Assembly (NCBI RefSeq): GCF_039541075.1
Contig: NZ_BAABFN010000022.1
Location: 248,001 to 312,000, forward strand
Reading direction: 5' to 3'
From: Compostibacter hankyongensis
GTDB taxonomy: Bacteria; Bacteroidota; Bacteroidia; Chitinophagales; Chitinophagaceae
Length of the DNA stretch: 64,000 nucleotides
Below, piece after piece: positions 25,817 through 34,235 of the stretch. Each line of letters begins with the position of its first letter. Position 1 is the stretch's first letter. A model generated the notes under the pieces. It had not been told where the DNA came from, did no database searches, and saw only the letters and a list, made by a program, of their open reading frames with translations. The translations under genes and the position numbers were made by a program.

Positions 25817-26773
25817 ATGTCCAAGCAAAATTTTTCACGCCGCAAGTTTATCGCCGGATCAGGCCTTTTGCTGATAGAGGCCTCCCTGAGGCTAAAGGGC
25901 GCCACGCTCCCCAAAATGGCCGATGAGCCCATTATTGACGCGCATCAGCATGTACACTATCTGTCGCGCACCAATGAACAGCTGCTGGCCCATCAGCGGG
26001 CCATGGGGGTCACTACCACCATCCTGCAGCCTGCCGGCTCTCCTGCCAACCGGGCCTCTACCCTTTTCGGATTCGGCAACGGGCTGCAAGCAGAGGCCTG
26101 GGGCAACAAAGAATGTTATGCGTTCGCCAAGCAATATCCCAAAGAATTTCTATTCGGGTCGAACGAGGTTCCGGACCTGCCGGGCGCCGTCGGGGAAATT
26201 GAAAAGTACCTCAAGATGGGAGCCGTGGTGATCGGAGAATCCAAGTTCGGCATCGAGTGCGATGCCCCCGAAATGCAAAGGCTTTACCGGCTCGCACAGG
26301 AGTATAATGTTCCGATAATGATGCACTGGCAATATAAAAAGTACAACTACGGGTTCAAAAAATTTCACAAGATGCTGGAAAAATACCCGCGCGTGAACTT
26401 TATCGGTCATTCGATGACCTGGTGGGCCAACATCGATAAAAACAACAACGACCCGACCATCATGTATCCCAAGGGACCGGTAACGCCGGGAGGATACACC
26501 GACCGGCTGCTCAGCGACTATCCCAACGTATTCGGGGATCTTTCGGCCGGATCCGGGTTGAATGCCTTTACCCGCGACGAAGCGCACGGAAAGGAATTTA
26601 TGAAAAAACACCAGGACAAGCTGATCTTCGGCAGCGATTGTACGGATACCTCCGGGCATTCGCCCACCTGTATAGGGGCCAATATGATCGCCGAGATCAG
26701 AAAATTATGTACCGATAAAAAAGTAGAACGAAAGCTTTTGTATGAAAACGCCAAAAAACTATTCAGGATCTGA
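25817..26773 (+). CDS. Tat-exported amidohydrolase-2 family metal hydrolase (paralog 1)
   Basis: 318 residues. The N-terminus MSKQNFSRRKFIAGSGLLLI is a twin-arginine signal. The TIM-barrel hydrolase carries the metal-binding HxH in DAHQHVHYL (His43, His45), a histidine in IMMHWQYKKYN, another in NFIGHSMTWW, and the aspartate in LIFGSDCTD. The superfamily hydrolyses lactones, amides or esters, or decarboxylates aromatic acids; the reaction here is not known. With the sugar-oxidising enzymes in this locus, lactone hydrolysis is a reasonable guess. Very similar to the protein at 28271, with the aminotransferase gene between them, pointing to local duplication. Gap to susD is 70 bp. Confidence 0.88.
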   Translation: MSKQNFSRRKFIAGSGLLLIEASLRLKGATLPKMADEPIIDAHQHVHYLSRTNEQLLAHQRAMGVTTTILQPAGSPANRASTLFGFGNGLQAEAWGNKECYAFAKQYPKEFLFGSNEVPDLPGAVGEIEKYLKMGAVVIGESKFGIECDAPEMQRLYRLAQEYNVPIMMHWQYKKYNYGFKKFHKMLEKYPRVNFIGHSMTWWANIDKNNNDPTIMYPKGPVTPGGYTDRLLSDYPNVFGDLSAGSGLNAFTRDEAHGKEFMKKHQDKLIFGSDCTDTSGHSPTCIGANMIAEIRKLCTDKKVERKLLYENAKKLFRI

Positions 26774-26812
26774 CAATGTACTGCAGGTTACCCCCCTCAT
26801 AAAACCACAGCT

Positions 26813-28207
26813 ATGAAAAAGCCAGCCGGAAATTATTCCAGAAGAAAATTTATCATACAGAACTCGCTTGCCGGTACCGCGGCGATCATCGGGATGAACT
26901 TCCCGCATCTGTCCTCTCCCGGCAGCCGTGAAACAGGCGCGCCAGCTATATTGGGAGGAAGCCCGGCCTGGGCGCCCGGCCAGAAACCGGAATGGGTGAA
27001 ATGGCCCATATGGGTCCCCGAGACCGACGAGCCCAGGGTACTGGAAGTGCTCAGAAGCGGCGTATGGTCCGAAGCGAAGGTGGTAAAGGAATTTGAAAAC
27101 GCATGGGCCAAAACGATAGGCGCCAGACGTTGTGTAACCACGGTGAACGGCACCAATGCCCTGATCTGCGCATTGGTGAACCTGGACATCGGGGCCGGCG
27201 ACGAGGTGATCGTGCCGCCCTATACCTTTATCGCGACCATACAGGCCGTGCTGCAGACAGGGGCAATCCCCGTATTTGTCGATACCGACCCTGAAACCTT
27301 CCAGATCGACGCCGGTAAGATAGAAGCCAGTATCACGCCCCGCACACGCGCCATCCTGCCGGTCCATATTGCCGGACTGCCCGCCGATATGGAACAGATC
27401 ACCGCCATCGCCAAACGGCATAATCTTGTAGTAGTAGAAGACGCCTGCCAGGCCTGGCTGGCTGAAATCAATCATAAAAAGGTAGGGACTTTCGGAAATG
27501 CAGGCTGCTTCAGCTTCCAGAATTCAAAAAACATACCCATCGGGGAAGGAGGAGCCGTGGTAAGCGACGATGAGACCTTCATAGACCGCTGCGTTTCCTA
27601 TCATAACTTTGGCATTTCATATGGGTCCATGGTTGATAAGATGGGCCCCGGCATCACCATGATCGGGACAAAGCTGAGGCTCACCGAATATCAGGCAGCC
27701 ATGGGCCTTGCCCAGCTGAAGCGCCTGGACACACAGACCACTACCCGGAATGAGAATGCAGGCTATCTCAGATCGCGTCTCATGGAGATACCCGGCATTA
27801 CCCCGTATAAACTATACGACAATGTAACCCGGGCAGCCTTTCACCTCTTTCCTTTCCGGTATGAAAAAAATGAGTTCGCCGGACTGCCGAAAGCCGGCTT
27901 CCTCAGCGCACTGCGGGCCGAAGGGGTACCCTGTTCCGGCGGATATGACACGCTGAACGACAAGCCTTTTATACGGCATGCCTTTCAGACAAAGAACTTT
28001 AAAAAAATGTATTCCGAAACAGAGCTGGACTACAATAAGTTCCTGGAAAGAAATCAGTGCCCTGAAAACGACCGGCTATGCCAGGAAGCCGTATGGTTCA
28101 CCCAGAACCTTCTGCTTGGATCAAAGACCGACATGGATTATATTGCTTCAGCGATTGAAAAAATTCACAAAAACGCCGGTAAAATCAAAAAAACAGATCA
28201 GAAATAG
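26813..28207 (+). CDS. DegT/DnrJ/EryC1/StrS-family PLP aminotransferase with Tat-type signal
   Basis: 464 residues. The core is a sugar aminotransferase: CVTTVNGTNALICALVNLDI (PLP-phosphate region), VPPYTFIATIQAVLQTGAIP, VVVEDACQAWLAE (PLP-ring aspartate) and FSFQNSKNIPIGEGGAVV, where Lys239 is the expected Schiff-base lysine. Enzymes of this family move an amino group between glutamate or glutamine and keto sugars or keto inositols; aminotransfer can also run toward the ketone. Unusual is the N-terminus NYSRRKFIIQNSLAGTAAII, a twin-arginine signal, since these enzymes are normally cytosolic. It lies between two paralogous amidohydrolase genes. Possible roles: deaminating an amino sugar, or a non-catalytic sugar-binding function. 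All key residues I can check are present. Confidence 0.88.
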   Translation: MKKPAGNYSRRKFIIQNSLAGTAAIIGMNFPHLSSPGSRETGAPAILGGSPAWAPGQKPEWVKWPIWVPETDEPRVLEVLRSGVWSEAKVVKEFENAWAKTIGARRCVTTVNGTNALICALVNLDIGAGDEVIVPPYTFIATIQAVLQTGAIPVFVDTDPETFQIDAGKIEASITPRTRAILPVHIAGLPADMEQITAIAKRHNLVVVEDACQAWLAEINHKKVGTFGNAGCFSFQNSKNIPIGEGGAVVSDDETFIDRCVSYHNFGISYGSMVDKMGPGITMIGTKLRLTEYQAAMGLAQLKRLDTQTTTRNENAGYLRSRLMEIPGITPYKLYDNVTRAAFHLFPFRYEKNEFAGLPKAGFLSALRAEGVPCSGGYDTLNDKPFIRHAFQTKNFKKMYSETELDYNKFLERNQCPENDRLCQEAVWFTQNLLLGSKTDMDYIASAIEKIHKNAGKIKKTDQK

Positions 28208-28270
28208 CAAAGCAAACTGCCGCTGCAGGCAAAAACCATCACCCCATCTTTTTGATAAAAAGCATAAAAT

Positions 28271-29266
28271 ATGTCCGAAAAGAATTTTTCCAGGCGTGAA
28301 TTTTTAAAACGAAATTCGTTGATCGGGCTTCAGGCGATCCTCGCTACCGGCATAACCGGTTCCCTGCTCGGGAAGTCCTTAAGCCCGTCGCATAGACGCG
28401 ATGATCTGCCGGGCAGCGAGCCCATCATCGATATCCACCAGCATATCCATTACCATGGCCGCACCGACGAACAGATGATCAGCCATCAGCAGACTATGGG
28501 TATTACGAAATCCATTCTCCTGCCTGCCGGCCGGGATGTAAACAGCGCCTCCACGCACTTCGGCGTTTCCAACGGACTGCAGGTGAAGGCGGGTGGCAAC
28601 AAGGATTGCTATGAATTTGCAAAAAAGCATCCGGAAGCATTCACCTTCGGGGCATGCGAGGTTCCCGACCTGCCGGATGCCGTACAGGAAATCGAAAAAT
28701 ACCTGAAGCTTGGCGCCGTCATCATCGGCGAGCTGAAGTTCGGAGTGGACTGCGATTCGGCCGGCATGCAGAAGATCTACCAGCTGGCGCAGCATTATGA
28801 AGTTCCCGTGCTTATGCACTGGCAATACAAAATGTACAACTATCATTTTGAACGTTTCTACAAAATGCTGGAAAAATATCCTCGGGTCAATTTCATCGGA
28901 CATGCGCAGACCTGGTGGGCCAACATAGACAAGAACGAAACCGATCAGTCTGTGCTGTATCCCAAGGGAGCCGTCACCATGGGGGGACTTACGGACCGTT
29001 ATCTCAGCGATTATCCAAACCTGTACGGAGACCTTTCCGCCGGATCCGGACTGAGCGGCCTGACCCGCGACGAAGACTTCACCCGGGACTTCTTCAAAAG
29101 GCACCAGGATAAGCTCGTCTATGGAAGCGATTGTGCAGATGCGGTCGGACAGGGAAAAGCGTGCGACGGCGCCGGGATTATCGCCGCGGTAAAGCGGCTG
29201 TCGCCGACCAAGGAAATTGAACGGAAACTTTTGTATAAAAACGCGAAAAAGATAATCCGCATCTGA
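28271..29266 (+). CDS. Tat-exported amidohydrolase-2 family metal hydrolase (paralog 2)
   Basis: 331 residues, with twin-arginine signal (NFSRREFLKRNSLIGLQAIL). Metal ligands as in paralog 1: DIHQHIHYHG, VLMHWQYKMYN, NFIGHAQTWWANIDKN and LVYGSDCADA. Large blocks (KMLEKYPRVNFIGH, GDLSAGSGL) are identical or nearly so between the two copies. Differences cluster near the C-terminal loop after the GSDC motif (TSGHSPTCIG versus AVGQGKACDG), which may change substrate choice. Periplasmic by its signal. Part of the block starting with susC at 21166. Confidence 0.88.
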   Translation: MSEKNFSRREFLKRNSLIGLQAILATGITGSLLGKSLSPSHRRDDLPGSEPIIDIHQHIHYHGRTDEQMISHQQTMGITKSILLPAGRDVNSASTHFGVSNGLQVKAGGNKDCYEFAKKHPEAFTFGACEVPDLPDAVQEIEKYLKLGAVIIGELKFGVDCDSAGMQKIYQLAQHYEVPVLMHWQYKMYNYHFERFYKMLEKYPRVNFIGHAQTWWANIDKNETDQSVLYPKGAVTMGGLTDRYLSDYPNLYGDLSAGSGLSGLTRDEDFTRDFFKRHQDKLVYGSDCADAVGQGKACDGAGIIAAVKRLSPTKEIERKLLYKNAKKIIRI

Positions 29267-29354
29267 TCCGCCGGTCCCGGACCTGCCAGAATGATTTCCC
29301 TATAAACCATATGAACCCAAATCCCAACAGATCTATCAAAACCAAAAAATAGCC

Positions 29355-31496
29355 ATGAAGAAGGCCCGTATCAATCCCAGCCGTTGTTTGCTTTTCTTAG
29401 CTGTAACAGCGGTAGCCTCCTGCACCACCAAGTCCCGTTATCCGGGACCCCTTCCTGCGGAGGAATCGATGAAGACATTCCATTTTGCCGACGATTTCAA
29501 AGCGGAAATTTTTGCCACCGAACCGCTTGTGGCTGATCCGGTATCGATGACATTTGACGAAGCCGGAAATGCGTATGTCGTGGAAATGCCCGACGCCAAT
29601 ATGGAGGACTCCGCCAAAGGCAAATGCCGCATTGTACTTTTGAAAGATACCAATGGCGACGGACGGGCAGATAAGTCCGTTATCTTTGCAGACAGGCTGA
29701 ACGAGGCGACCAGCGTGCTGCCCTGGAAAGGAGGATTATTCGTGGCCGCCGCCCCGACGATCTCCTATTTCAAGGATACGGACGGTGACGGAAAAGCCGA
29801 CAGCAAAAAAATTGTCTTTTCCGGATTTTTCAAGAACAACGATGAAGCCCAGATCACAAGCCTCACCTTCGGTGTAGACAACTGGATCTACGCCAACAAC
29901 GACGGCCAGGCCGGGAAGGTCAGATCGGCGTCGGATACCGCCAGCCTTTCCATGCAGGGCGCCGATTTCCGGTTTCGTCCCGACCGCGACCAGTTTGAGC
30001 TTTCCACCGGACCGGGGCAGTTCGGGCAGGCCATTGACGACTGGGGACACCGTTTCTTTTCGCAAAACACGCTTCATATAAGACAGGTCGTTATCCCTGT
30101 GCGGTACCTCAGGCGGAACCCTGCCATGCCGCCATCGGCACAATCGGCTGTCATAAACGTGTCGGACCACGATCCGCTGATGTACCAGCTGACCCCGGCG
30201 CCGTACTGGCGGGCAGAGCGGACCAAGCGCCGCAACCAGGAATATCAGGAGCATCACCTGGACCGGGTAGAGTATGAAAAGGGACATTTTTCCGGAGGTT
30301 CCGGGGGCACCTTCTACGGAGGCGATGCCTTTCCGGAAGCTTATTATGGCAATATCTTTACGGGAGACGTCTCCGGTAACCTCGTGCACCGCGATATCCT
30401 CGCTCAACCTTCCGGCGACGATCCCTTTTATACGGCAAAACGCGGTGATGCGGAAAAAGACAAGGAATTTATGGCGGCGACCGATTCCTGGGTTCGCCCC
30501 ACAAGCTTTGCAGTGGGTCCGGACGGGGCGCTCTATATGATCGATATGTACCGGCAGCATATCGAAACGCCGGTATCCATTCCCGAAGACCTCCAGACCG
30601 ACATGGATTTCCGGGCAGGAAGTAATATGGGAAGGATATACCGCATCGTTCCGAAAAACGCAGGAGCCTATAAAAAACCGGATGTCGATCTGCAGCACGC
30701 CACTGCTGCGGAGCTGGTAAAGCTGCTTTCGCATCCCAGCAGCTGGTGGGCGCTGCAAGCCCATCGCCTGCTGCTGGAGCGTCAGGATAAGACGGTAATA
30801 CCGGCGTTGAAAGATCTGTTCGCACAAAGCAAAGACCCCAGAAGCCGTCTGCATGCGCTGTATCTCCTGGAAGGACTGAATGCGCTGGATGCCGGTACCG
30901 TGGCGCTGGCCCTGAAAGATTCCGCAGCGGGTGTACGTGAGAATGCTGTCCAGTTAGCCGAACGGTTTCCGGCATGCCTGCCTCAGCTAAAAGAAATGGT
31001 CCGGGACAGCTCCTTTCGGGTAGCTTTTCAGGCCACGCTGAGCCTGGGTAATTTTCCTGCCGCAGCGGTGGCCCCGGCCCTGGCCGATGTAGTGGAACGC
31101 CACGGTGAGAATTCCTGGTACAGAACCGCCGTCCTTAGCTCAGCTGCCGGGTCGTCCCCGGCGCTGCTAAAGATCTTGATGCAGAAAGGCATCTTCCGGG
31201 AAACCGCGCCATGGAAAGAAGCTTTCCTCGGGGATCTTTCCTATGTAACCGGCGGACGTAATGAAAAAGAGCAGACCGGATCGCTCCTGGCGCTGCTGCA
31301 GCAACCGGCGTTAGCAACGGCTACCGGGGAACAGGCGGCTGCCGTAAAAGGACTGATCAGCGGTCTCCTGGTTGCTAAAACAACAGACACCGCCCAGCAG
31401 ACAGCTTTGAAAAGCCTGAAAACCGAAAATGCAGACGACATCAAAAACGCAATACAGGACCTGACGAAACTGTACGGTAAATCTTCACAGCCATAA
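29355..31496 (+). CDS. PVC-type dehydrogenase-like beta-propeller lipoprotein with HEAT-like C-terminus
   Basis: 713 residues. A lipoprotein signal ends at VASC (Cys23). Residues about 40-430 form a quinoprotein-like beta-propeller of the kind called membrane-bound dehydrogenase in Planctomycetes and Bacteroidota (DPVSMTFDEAGNAYVVEMPD; repeated DTNGDGRADK/DTDGDGKADS calcium-type loops; SFAVGPDGALYMIDMY). The rest (about 440-713) is alpha-helical with HEAT-like repeats. Many relatives end in a cytochrome c domain, but I see no CxxCH here, so electrons, if any, must pass to another carrier; the HiPIP gene starts 9 bp downstream. Catalysis is not established for this family. Confidence 0.82.
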   Translation: MKKARINPSRCLLFLAVTAVASCTTKSRYPGPLPAEESMKTFHFADDFKAEIFATEPLVADPVSMTFDEAGNAYVVEMPDANMEDSAKGKCRIVLLKDTNGDGRADKSVIFADRLNEATSVLPWKGGLFVAAAPTISYFKDTDGDGKADSKKIVFSGFFKNNDEAQITSLTFGVDNWIYANNDGQAGKVRSASDTASLSMQGADFRFRPDRDQFELSTGPGQFGQAIDDWGHRFFSQNTLHIRQVVIPVRYLRRNPAMPPSAQSAVINVSDHDPLMYQLTPAPYWRAERTKRRNQEYQEHHLDRVEYEKGHFSGGSGGTFYGGDAFPEAYYGNIFTGDVSGNLVHRDILAQPSGDDPFYTAKRGDAEKDKEFMAATDSWVRPTSFAVGPDGALYMIDMYRQHIETPVSIPEDLQTDMDFRAGSNMGRIYRIVPKNAGAYKKPDVDLQHATAAELVKLLSHPSSWWALQAHRLLLERQDKTVIPALKDLFAQSKDPRSRLHALYLLEGLNALDAGTVALALKDSAAGVRENAVQLAERFPACLPQLKEMVRDSSFRVAFQATLSLGNFPAAAVAPALADVVERHGENSWYRTAVLSSAAGSSPALLKILMQKGIFRETAPWKEAFLGDLSYVTGGRNEKEQTGSLLALLQQPALATATGEQAAAVKGLISGLLVAKTTDTAQQTALKSLKTENADDIKNAIQDLTKLYGKSSQP

Positions 31497-31505
31497 TGCA
31501 CGAAA

Positions 31506-31874
31506 ATGGAGCACATTCATTCCAGAAGAAAATTCATTCACCAATGTATGAGCATCGGCGCGGTATTCCTGGGCGGATCCATACTGCTCAGCGCCTGCGG
31601 ACAAAAGAAAGCAAGCCCGGACAAAGAAAAGACGGATAAAAAGCCCGCAGGGAATAGCGGGTCTTGCGACGACCTGACCGGGGTCAGTCCGGAAGAGGTC
31701 AAAAAACGGCAGACATTCGGATATGTAAAGGAATCCACCGTTCCCGGCAGCCACTGCGGCAACTGCGGGCTGTTTATTCCACCTGCCGAAGGAGCCTCCT
31801 GCGGCGGATGCCTGCTGTTCAAAGGGCCTATAGATCCCGCCGGCTATTGTACCCAATATGCTCCCAAGACTTAA
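31506..31874 (+). CDS. High-potential iron-sulfur protein (HiPIP), Tat-exported lipoprotein
   Basis: 122 residues. Cys84, Cys87, Cys102 and Cys115 have the C-x2-C-x14-C-x12-C spacing of HiPIPs, and LLFKGPIDPAGYC is the usual end of the cluster-binding region. The N-terminus has a twin-arginine motif (HSRRKFIHQC) and a lipobox (LSAC, Cys31), so the folded [4Fe-4S] protein should be exported and lipid-anchored in the periplasm. HiPIPs carry single electrons at high potential. Its place between a dehydrogenase-like propeller and DUF1080 suggests a private electron acceptor for this locus. Confidence 0.9.
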   Translation: MEHIHSRRKFIHQCMSIGAVFLGGSILLSACGQKKASPDKEKTDKKPAGNSGSCDDLTGVSPEEVKKRQTFGYVKESTVPGSHCGNCGLFIPPAEGASCGGCLLFKGPIDPAGYCTQYAPKT

Positions 31875-31886
31875 ATCTGTCTATCG

Positions 31887-32633
31887 ATGACAACCATGAA
31901 AAAGATCGCGCTCATCCTTGCCAGCCTGCTCTGTGGTTTCTTTGCCTCAAAAGCCGCAGGCTCCGGCTCCGTAGTCTTTACCGATACCCTGCCCCGGACG
32001 GATAAAGCGGCAAACGCCTGGGAAATACTGTTCAACGGAAGCAGCACCGATAAATGGACCGGGACGAACGGCCGCCCTTTTCCCTCCGACGGCTGGACGG
32101 TAAAGGGGGGGCGTCTCTTCCTGAGCAAGCAGGGGTTCGGCGATATCATCACCAAGGAGAAATTCACCGATTTCGAGCTGGTGCTGGATTTCAATTTGAC
32201 GACGGGCGCCAACAGCGGCATCAAGTATTTTGTAAATAAAATAAAAGATGCCGGCAGCGGAAAAACGGTGATAAACGGGCCGGAATACCAGATCATAGAC
32301 GATTACAATCACCCTGCGGTCAAAAATCATGTCCACGATGTAGGATCCACCGCGGCCTGTTATCTCTTGTATCCGCCGGAAAACAAGAAATTATATTCGG
32401 CCGGCAGGTGGAATCATGTCAGGATAATCGTACGGGGCAGACATGTTGAGCACTGGCTGAACGGGGTTAAAGTGCTGAGCTATGAAAGGGGCAGCCAGGA
32501 TTTCAGAGAAAAGGTGGCCGGCACAAAGTTCAAAGACCTCGTAGGTTACGGAGAGCAGCCTGAGGGCCATATCCTGCTTACCGATCATGGCGACAAGGTT
32601 TATTTCCGTAATATAAAAATAAGACGTCTGTAA
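31887..32633 (+). CDS. DUF1080 / 3-keto-disaccharide hydrolase domain protein
   Basis: 248 residues, signal peptide (IALILASLLCGFFASKAAG), then one concanavalin-like DUF1080 domain: WEILFNGSSTDKWTG, NSGIKYFVN, GPEYQIIDDYNHP, and GRWNHVRIIVRGRHVEHWLNG are the classic blocks. Members characterised in Bacteroidota cleave glycosidic bonds of 3-keto-glycosides made by Gfo/Idh/MocA oxidoreductases, in place of normal hydrolases. Such oxidoreductases are encoded at 52332 and 53422 under the same operator, which supports that role here. Last gene of block 1; ATG at 31887, with a second at 31896. Confidence 0.9.
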   Translation: MTTMKKIALILASLLCGFFASKAAGSGSVVFTDTLPRTDKAANAWEILFNGSSTDKWTGTNGRPFPSDGWTVKGGRLFLSKQGFGDIITKEKFTDFELVLDFNLTTGANSGIKYFVNKIKDAGSGKTVINGPEYQIIDDYNHPAVKNHVHDVGSTAACYLLYPPENKKLYSAGRWNHVRIIVRGRHVEHWLNGVKVLSYERGSQDFREKVAGTKFKDLVGYGEQPEGHILLTDHGDKVYFRNIKIRRL

Positions 32634-32764
32634 GCAGGTAGTAAACCGGGCTGAAAAAACCGGGATCCCGCGACCGCCATCCAGCATCCAATGAAGCCGT
32701 TTGCCGCCCGTGAAAGCCGCCGGGGGAAGAAAAAGTTTGAAGGTTTAAAAATAAATATTACTTT

Positions 32765-32778
32765 CGGGTACGTACCCG
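32765..32778. promoter_or_regulatory. Operator site C, palindrome CGGGTACGTACCCG
   Basis: Identical to site A. The preceding sequence TATTACTTTC resembles the -7 box region of site A (both share ACTTTC directly before the palindrome), and TTG at about 32732 gives suitable spacing. It lies 121 bp before the first gene of block 2. The rest of 32634-32899 shows no gene. Confidence 0.8.
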
Positions 32779-32899
32779 GAAATTTAAGAATCTGCGGCTG
32801 TCTGTCGCAGACAGGCTGACCGGATTACCATTCAGCTACATTTTTTGATCAGCCGGAACAAAAGCAGTACGGACGATCAATCACATAAAATCATACACC

Positions 32900-34174
32900 T
32901 TGGCATCACCTGCTTCCATCCCGGAAACCAGTCCGCCGCCGGTTAAGCACGGTCCCAGCGACAACGCGCCGCGACGGTCCTGGAGGGCCTGGCTTCACTC
33001 GCTGGGCCCGGGCATCATCACCGCGGCGCTGGTCTTCGGTCCGAGTAAGATCACCATCACGGCCATTCTCGGCGCCGATTACGGCTATGATCTCCTGTGG
33101 ATCGTGGCAGTGGCCATATTTTTCATGATCGTTTTTACCACCATGTCGGCCAGGGTCGGTATCGCCACGCGCCAGACCCTGCTGGAAACCATCGGCAACA
33201 AATGGGGCAGGGCCGCCAGGATAGCGATCGGGCTGGGCGTGTTCCTGGTGGCCGCTTCCTTTCAGGCAGGCAATTCCATTGGGATAGGCATGGCCGTAGC
33301 CGAGGCCACCCATACCGCTCAGCCACCCTGGATAATCCTGTTCAACGCCATTGCCATCGCATTGCTTTTTTTCAGGGCCTTCTACAAAACCCTTGAGAAG
33401 GTGATGATCGGCCTGATCTGCCTGATGCTTTTTGCTTTTGTTACCACCCTGGTGCTGTCAAAACCCGCCTTTTCCGGCATTGCCGAAGGATTCGTTCCTT
33501 CGCTGCCAAAAGGATCAATGGGTCTGGTCATCGCCTTCATGGCTTCCTGCTTTTCCATTGTAGGCGCCTTCTATCAGTCTTATCTGGTAAGGGAAAGGAT
33601 AAACATACGGCCCGATATCCGGCAATCAGGAAAAGAAAGCCTGCCCGGCATATGTATCCTCGGGCTGATGAGCGCCCTTGTGCTGATCTGCTCTGCCGCC
33701 GTATTACATCCCCAGGGCGTGAAGCTGCATGCCGCCACGGATATGGCCAGGGCGCTGGCGCCTGTTTTCGGACAGTACGCTTCCTTCCTGTTTCTCACCG
33801 GTCTGTTTGGTGCCTCCTTTTCCGCCCTCATCGGAAATGCTACGCTGGGCGGTACCCTGCTCGGGGATGCTCTCGGTTATGGCGGGAAGCTGAATTCCGG
33901 CATCATCCGCGTATTGATTGCCCTCGTCATGCTCATCGGTGCGGTCATTGCCATTGTGTTCGGGAGGTTGCCGCTGCAGCTGATCGTATTTGCCCAGGCG
34001 GTTACGATCTTTATCGTCCCTTTTATCGGCATCGCGTTGTTCCTCGTAGCCAATGACCGGAAAGTAATGGGCGAGTGGCGAAACGGCCTTTTCAGCAATA
34101 TTGCCGGCATGGCCGGGCTGCTGATCATGATCCTCCTGGCATTCAGCAACGCCAAAACCTTATTTTTTACCTGA
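32900..34174 (+). CDS. Nramp-related membrane transporter with altered metal-binding motifs
   Basis: 424 residues, about 11 membrane helices, Nramp fold (LHSLGPGIITAALVFGPSKI; later NATLGGTLLGDALGYGG). In true Nramp transporters helix 1 has DPGN and helix 6 has MPH, which hold the metal. Here the matching positions read GPSK (47-50) and VGAF (about 221-224), so neither metal-coordinating Asp nor Met is present. It is therefore unlikely to move Mn2+ or Fe2+ in the usual way; another cation or an organic solute is possible. It starts at TTG (32900); I find no ATG in frame before the membrane helices. First gene of block 2, behind operator C. Confidence 0.8.
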   Translation: MASPASIPETSPPPVKHGPSDNAPRRSWRAWLHSLGPGIITAALVFGPSKITITAILGADYGYDLLWIVAVAIFFMIVFTTMSARVGIATRQTLLETIGNKWGRAARIAIGLGVFLVAASFQAGNSIGIGMAVAEATHTAQPPWIILFNAIAIALLFFRAFYKTLEKVMIGLICLMLFAFVTTLVLSKPAFSGIAEGFVPSLPKGSMGLVIAFMASCFSIVGAFYQSYLVRERINIRPDIRQSGKESLPGICILGLMSALVLICSAAVLHPQGVKLHAATDMARALAPVFGQYASFLFLTGLFGASFSALIGNATLGGTLLGDALGYGGKLNSGIIRVLIALVMLIGAVIAIVFGRLPLQLIVFAQAVTIFIVPFIGIALFLVANDRKVMGEWRNGLFSNIAGMAGLLIMILLAFSNAKTLFFT

Positions 34175-34235
34175 GATAAAACAGCGCATGAGAGCGGTTA
34201 AATACCATACGGATCATACCTGCGCTTTTCCGGCC

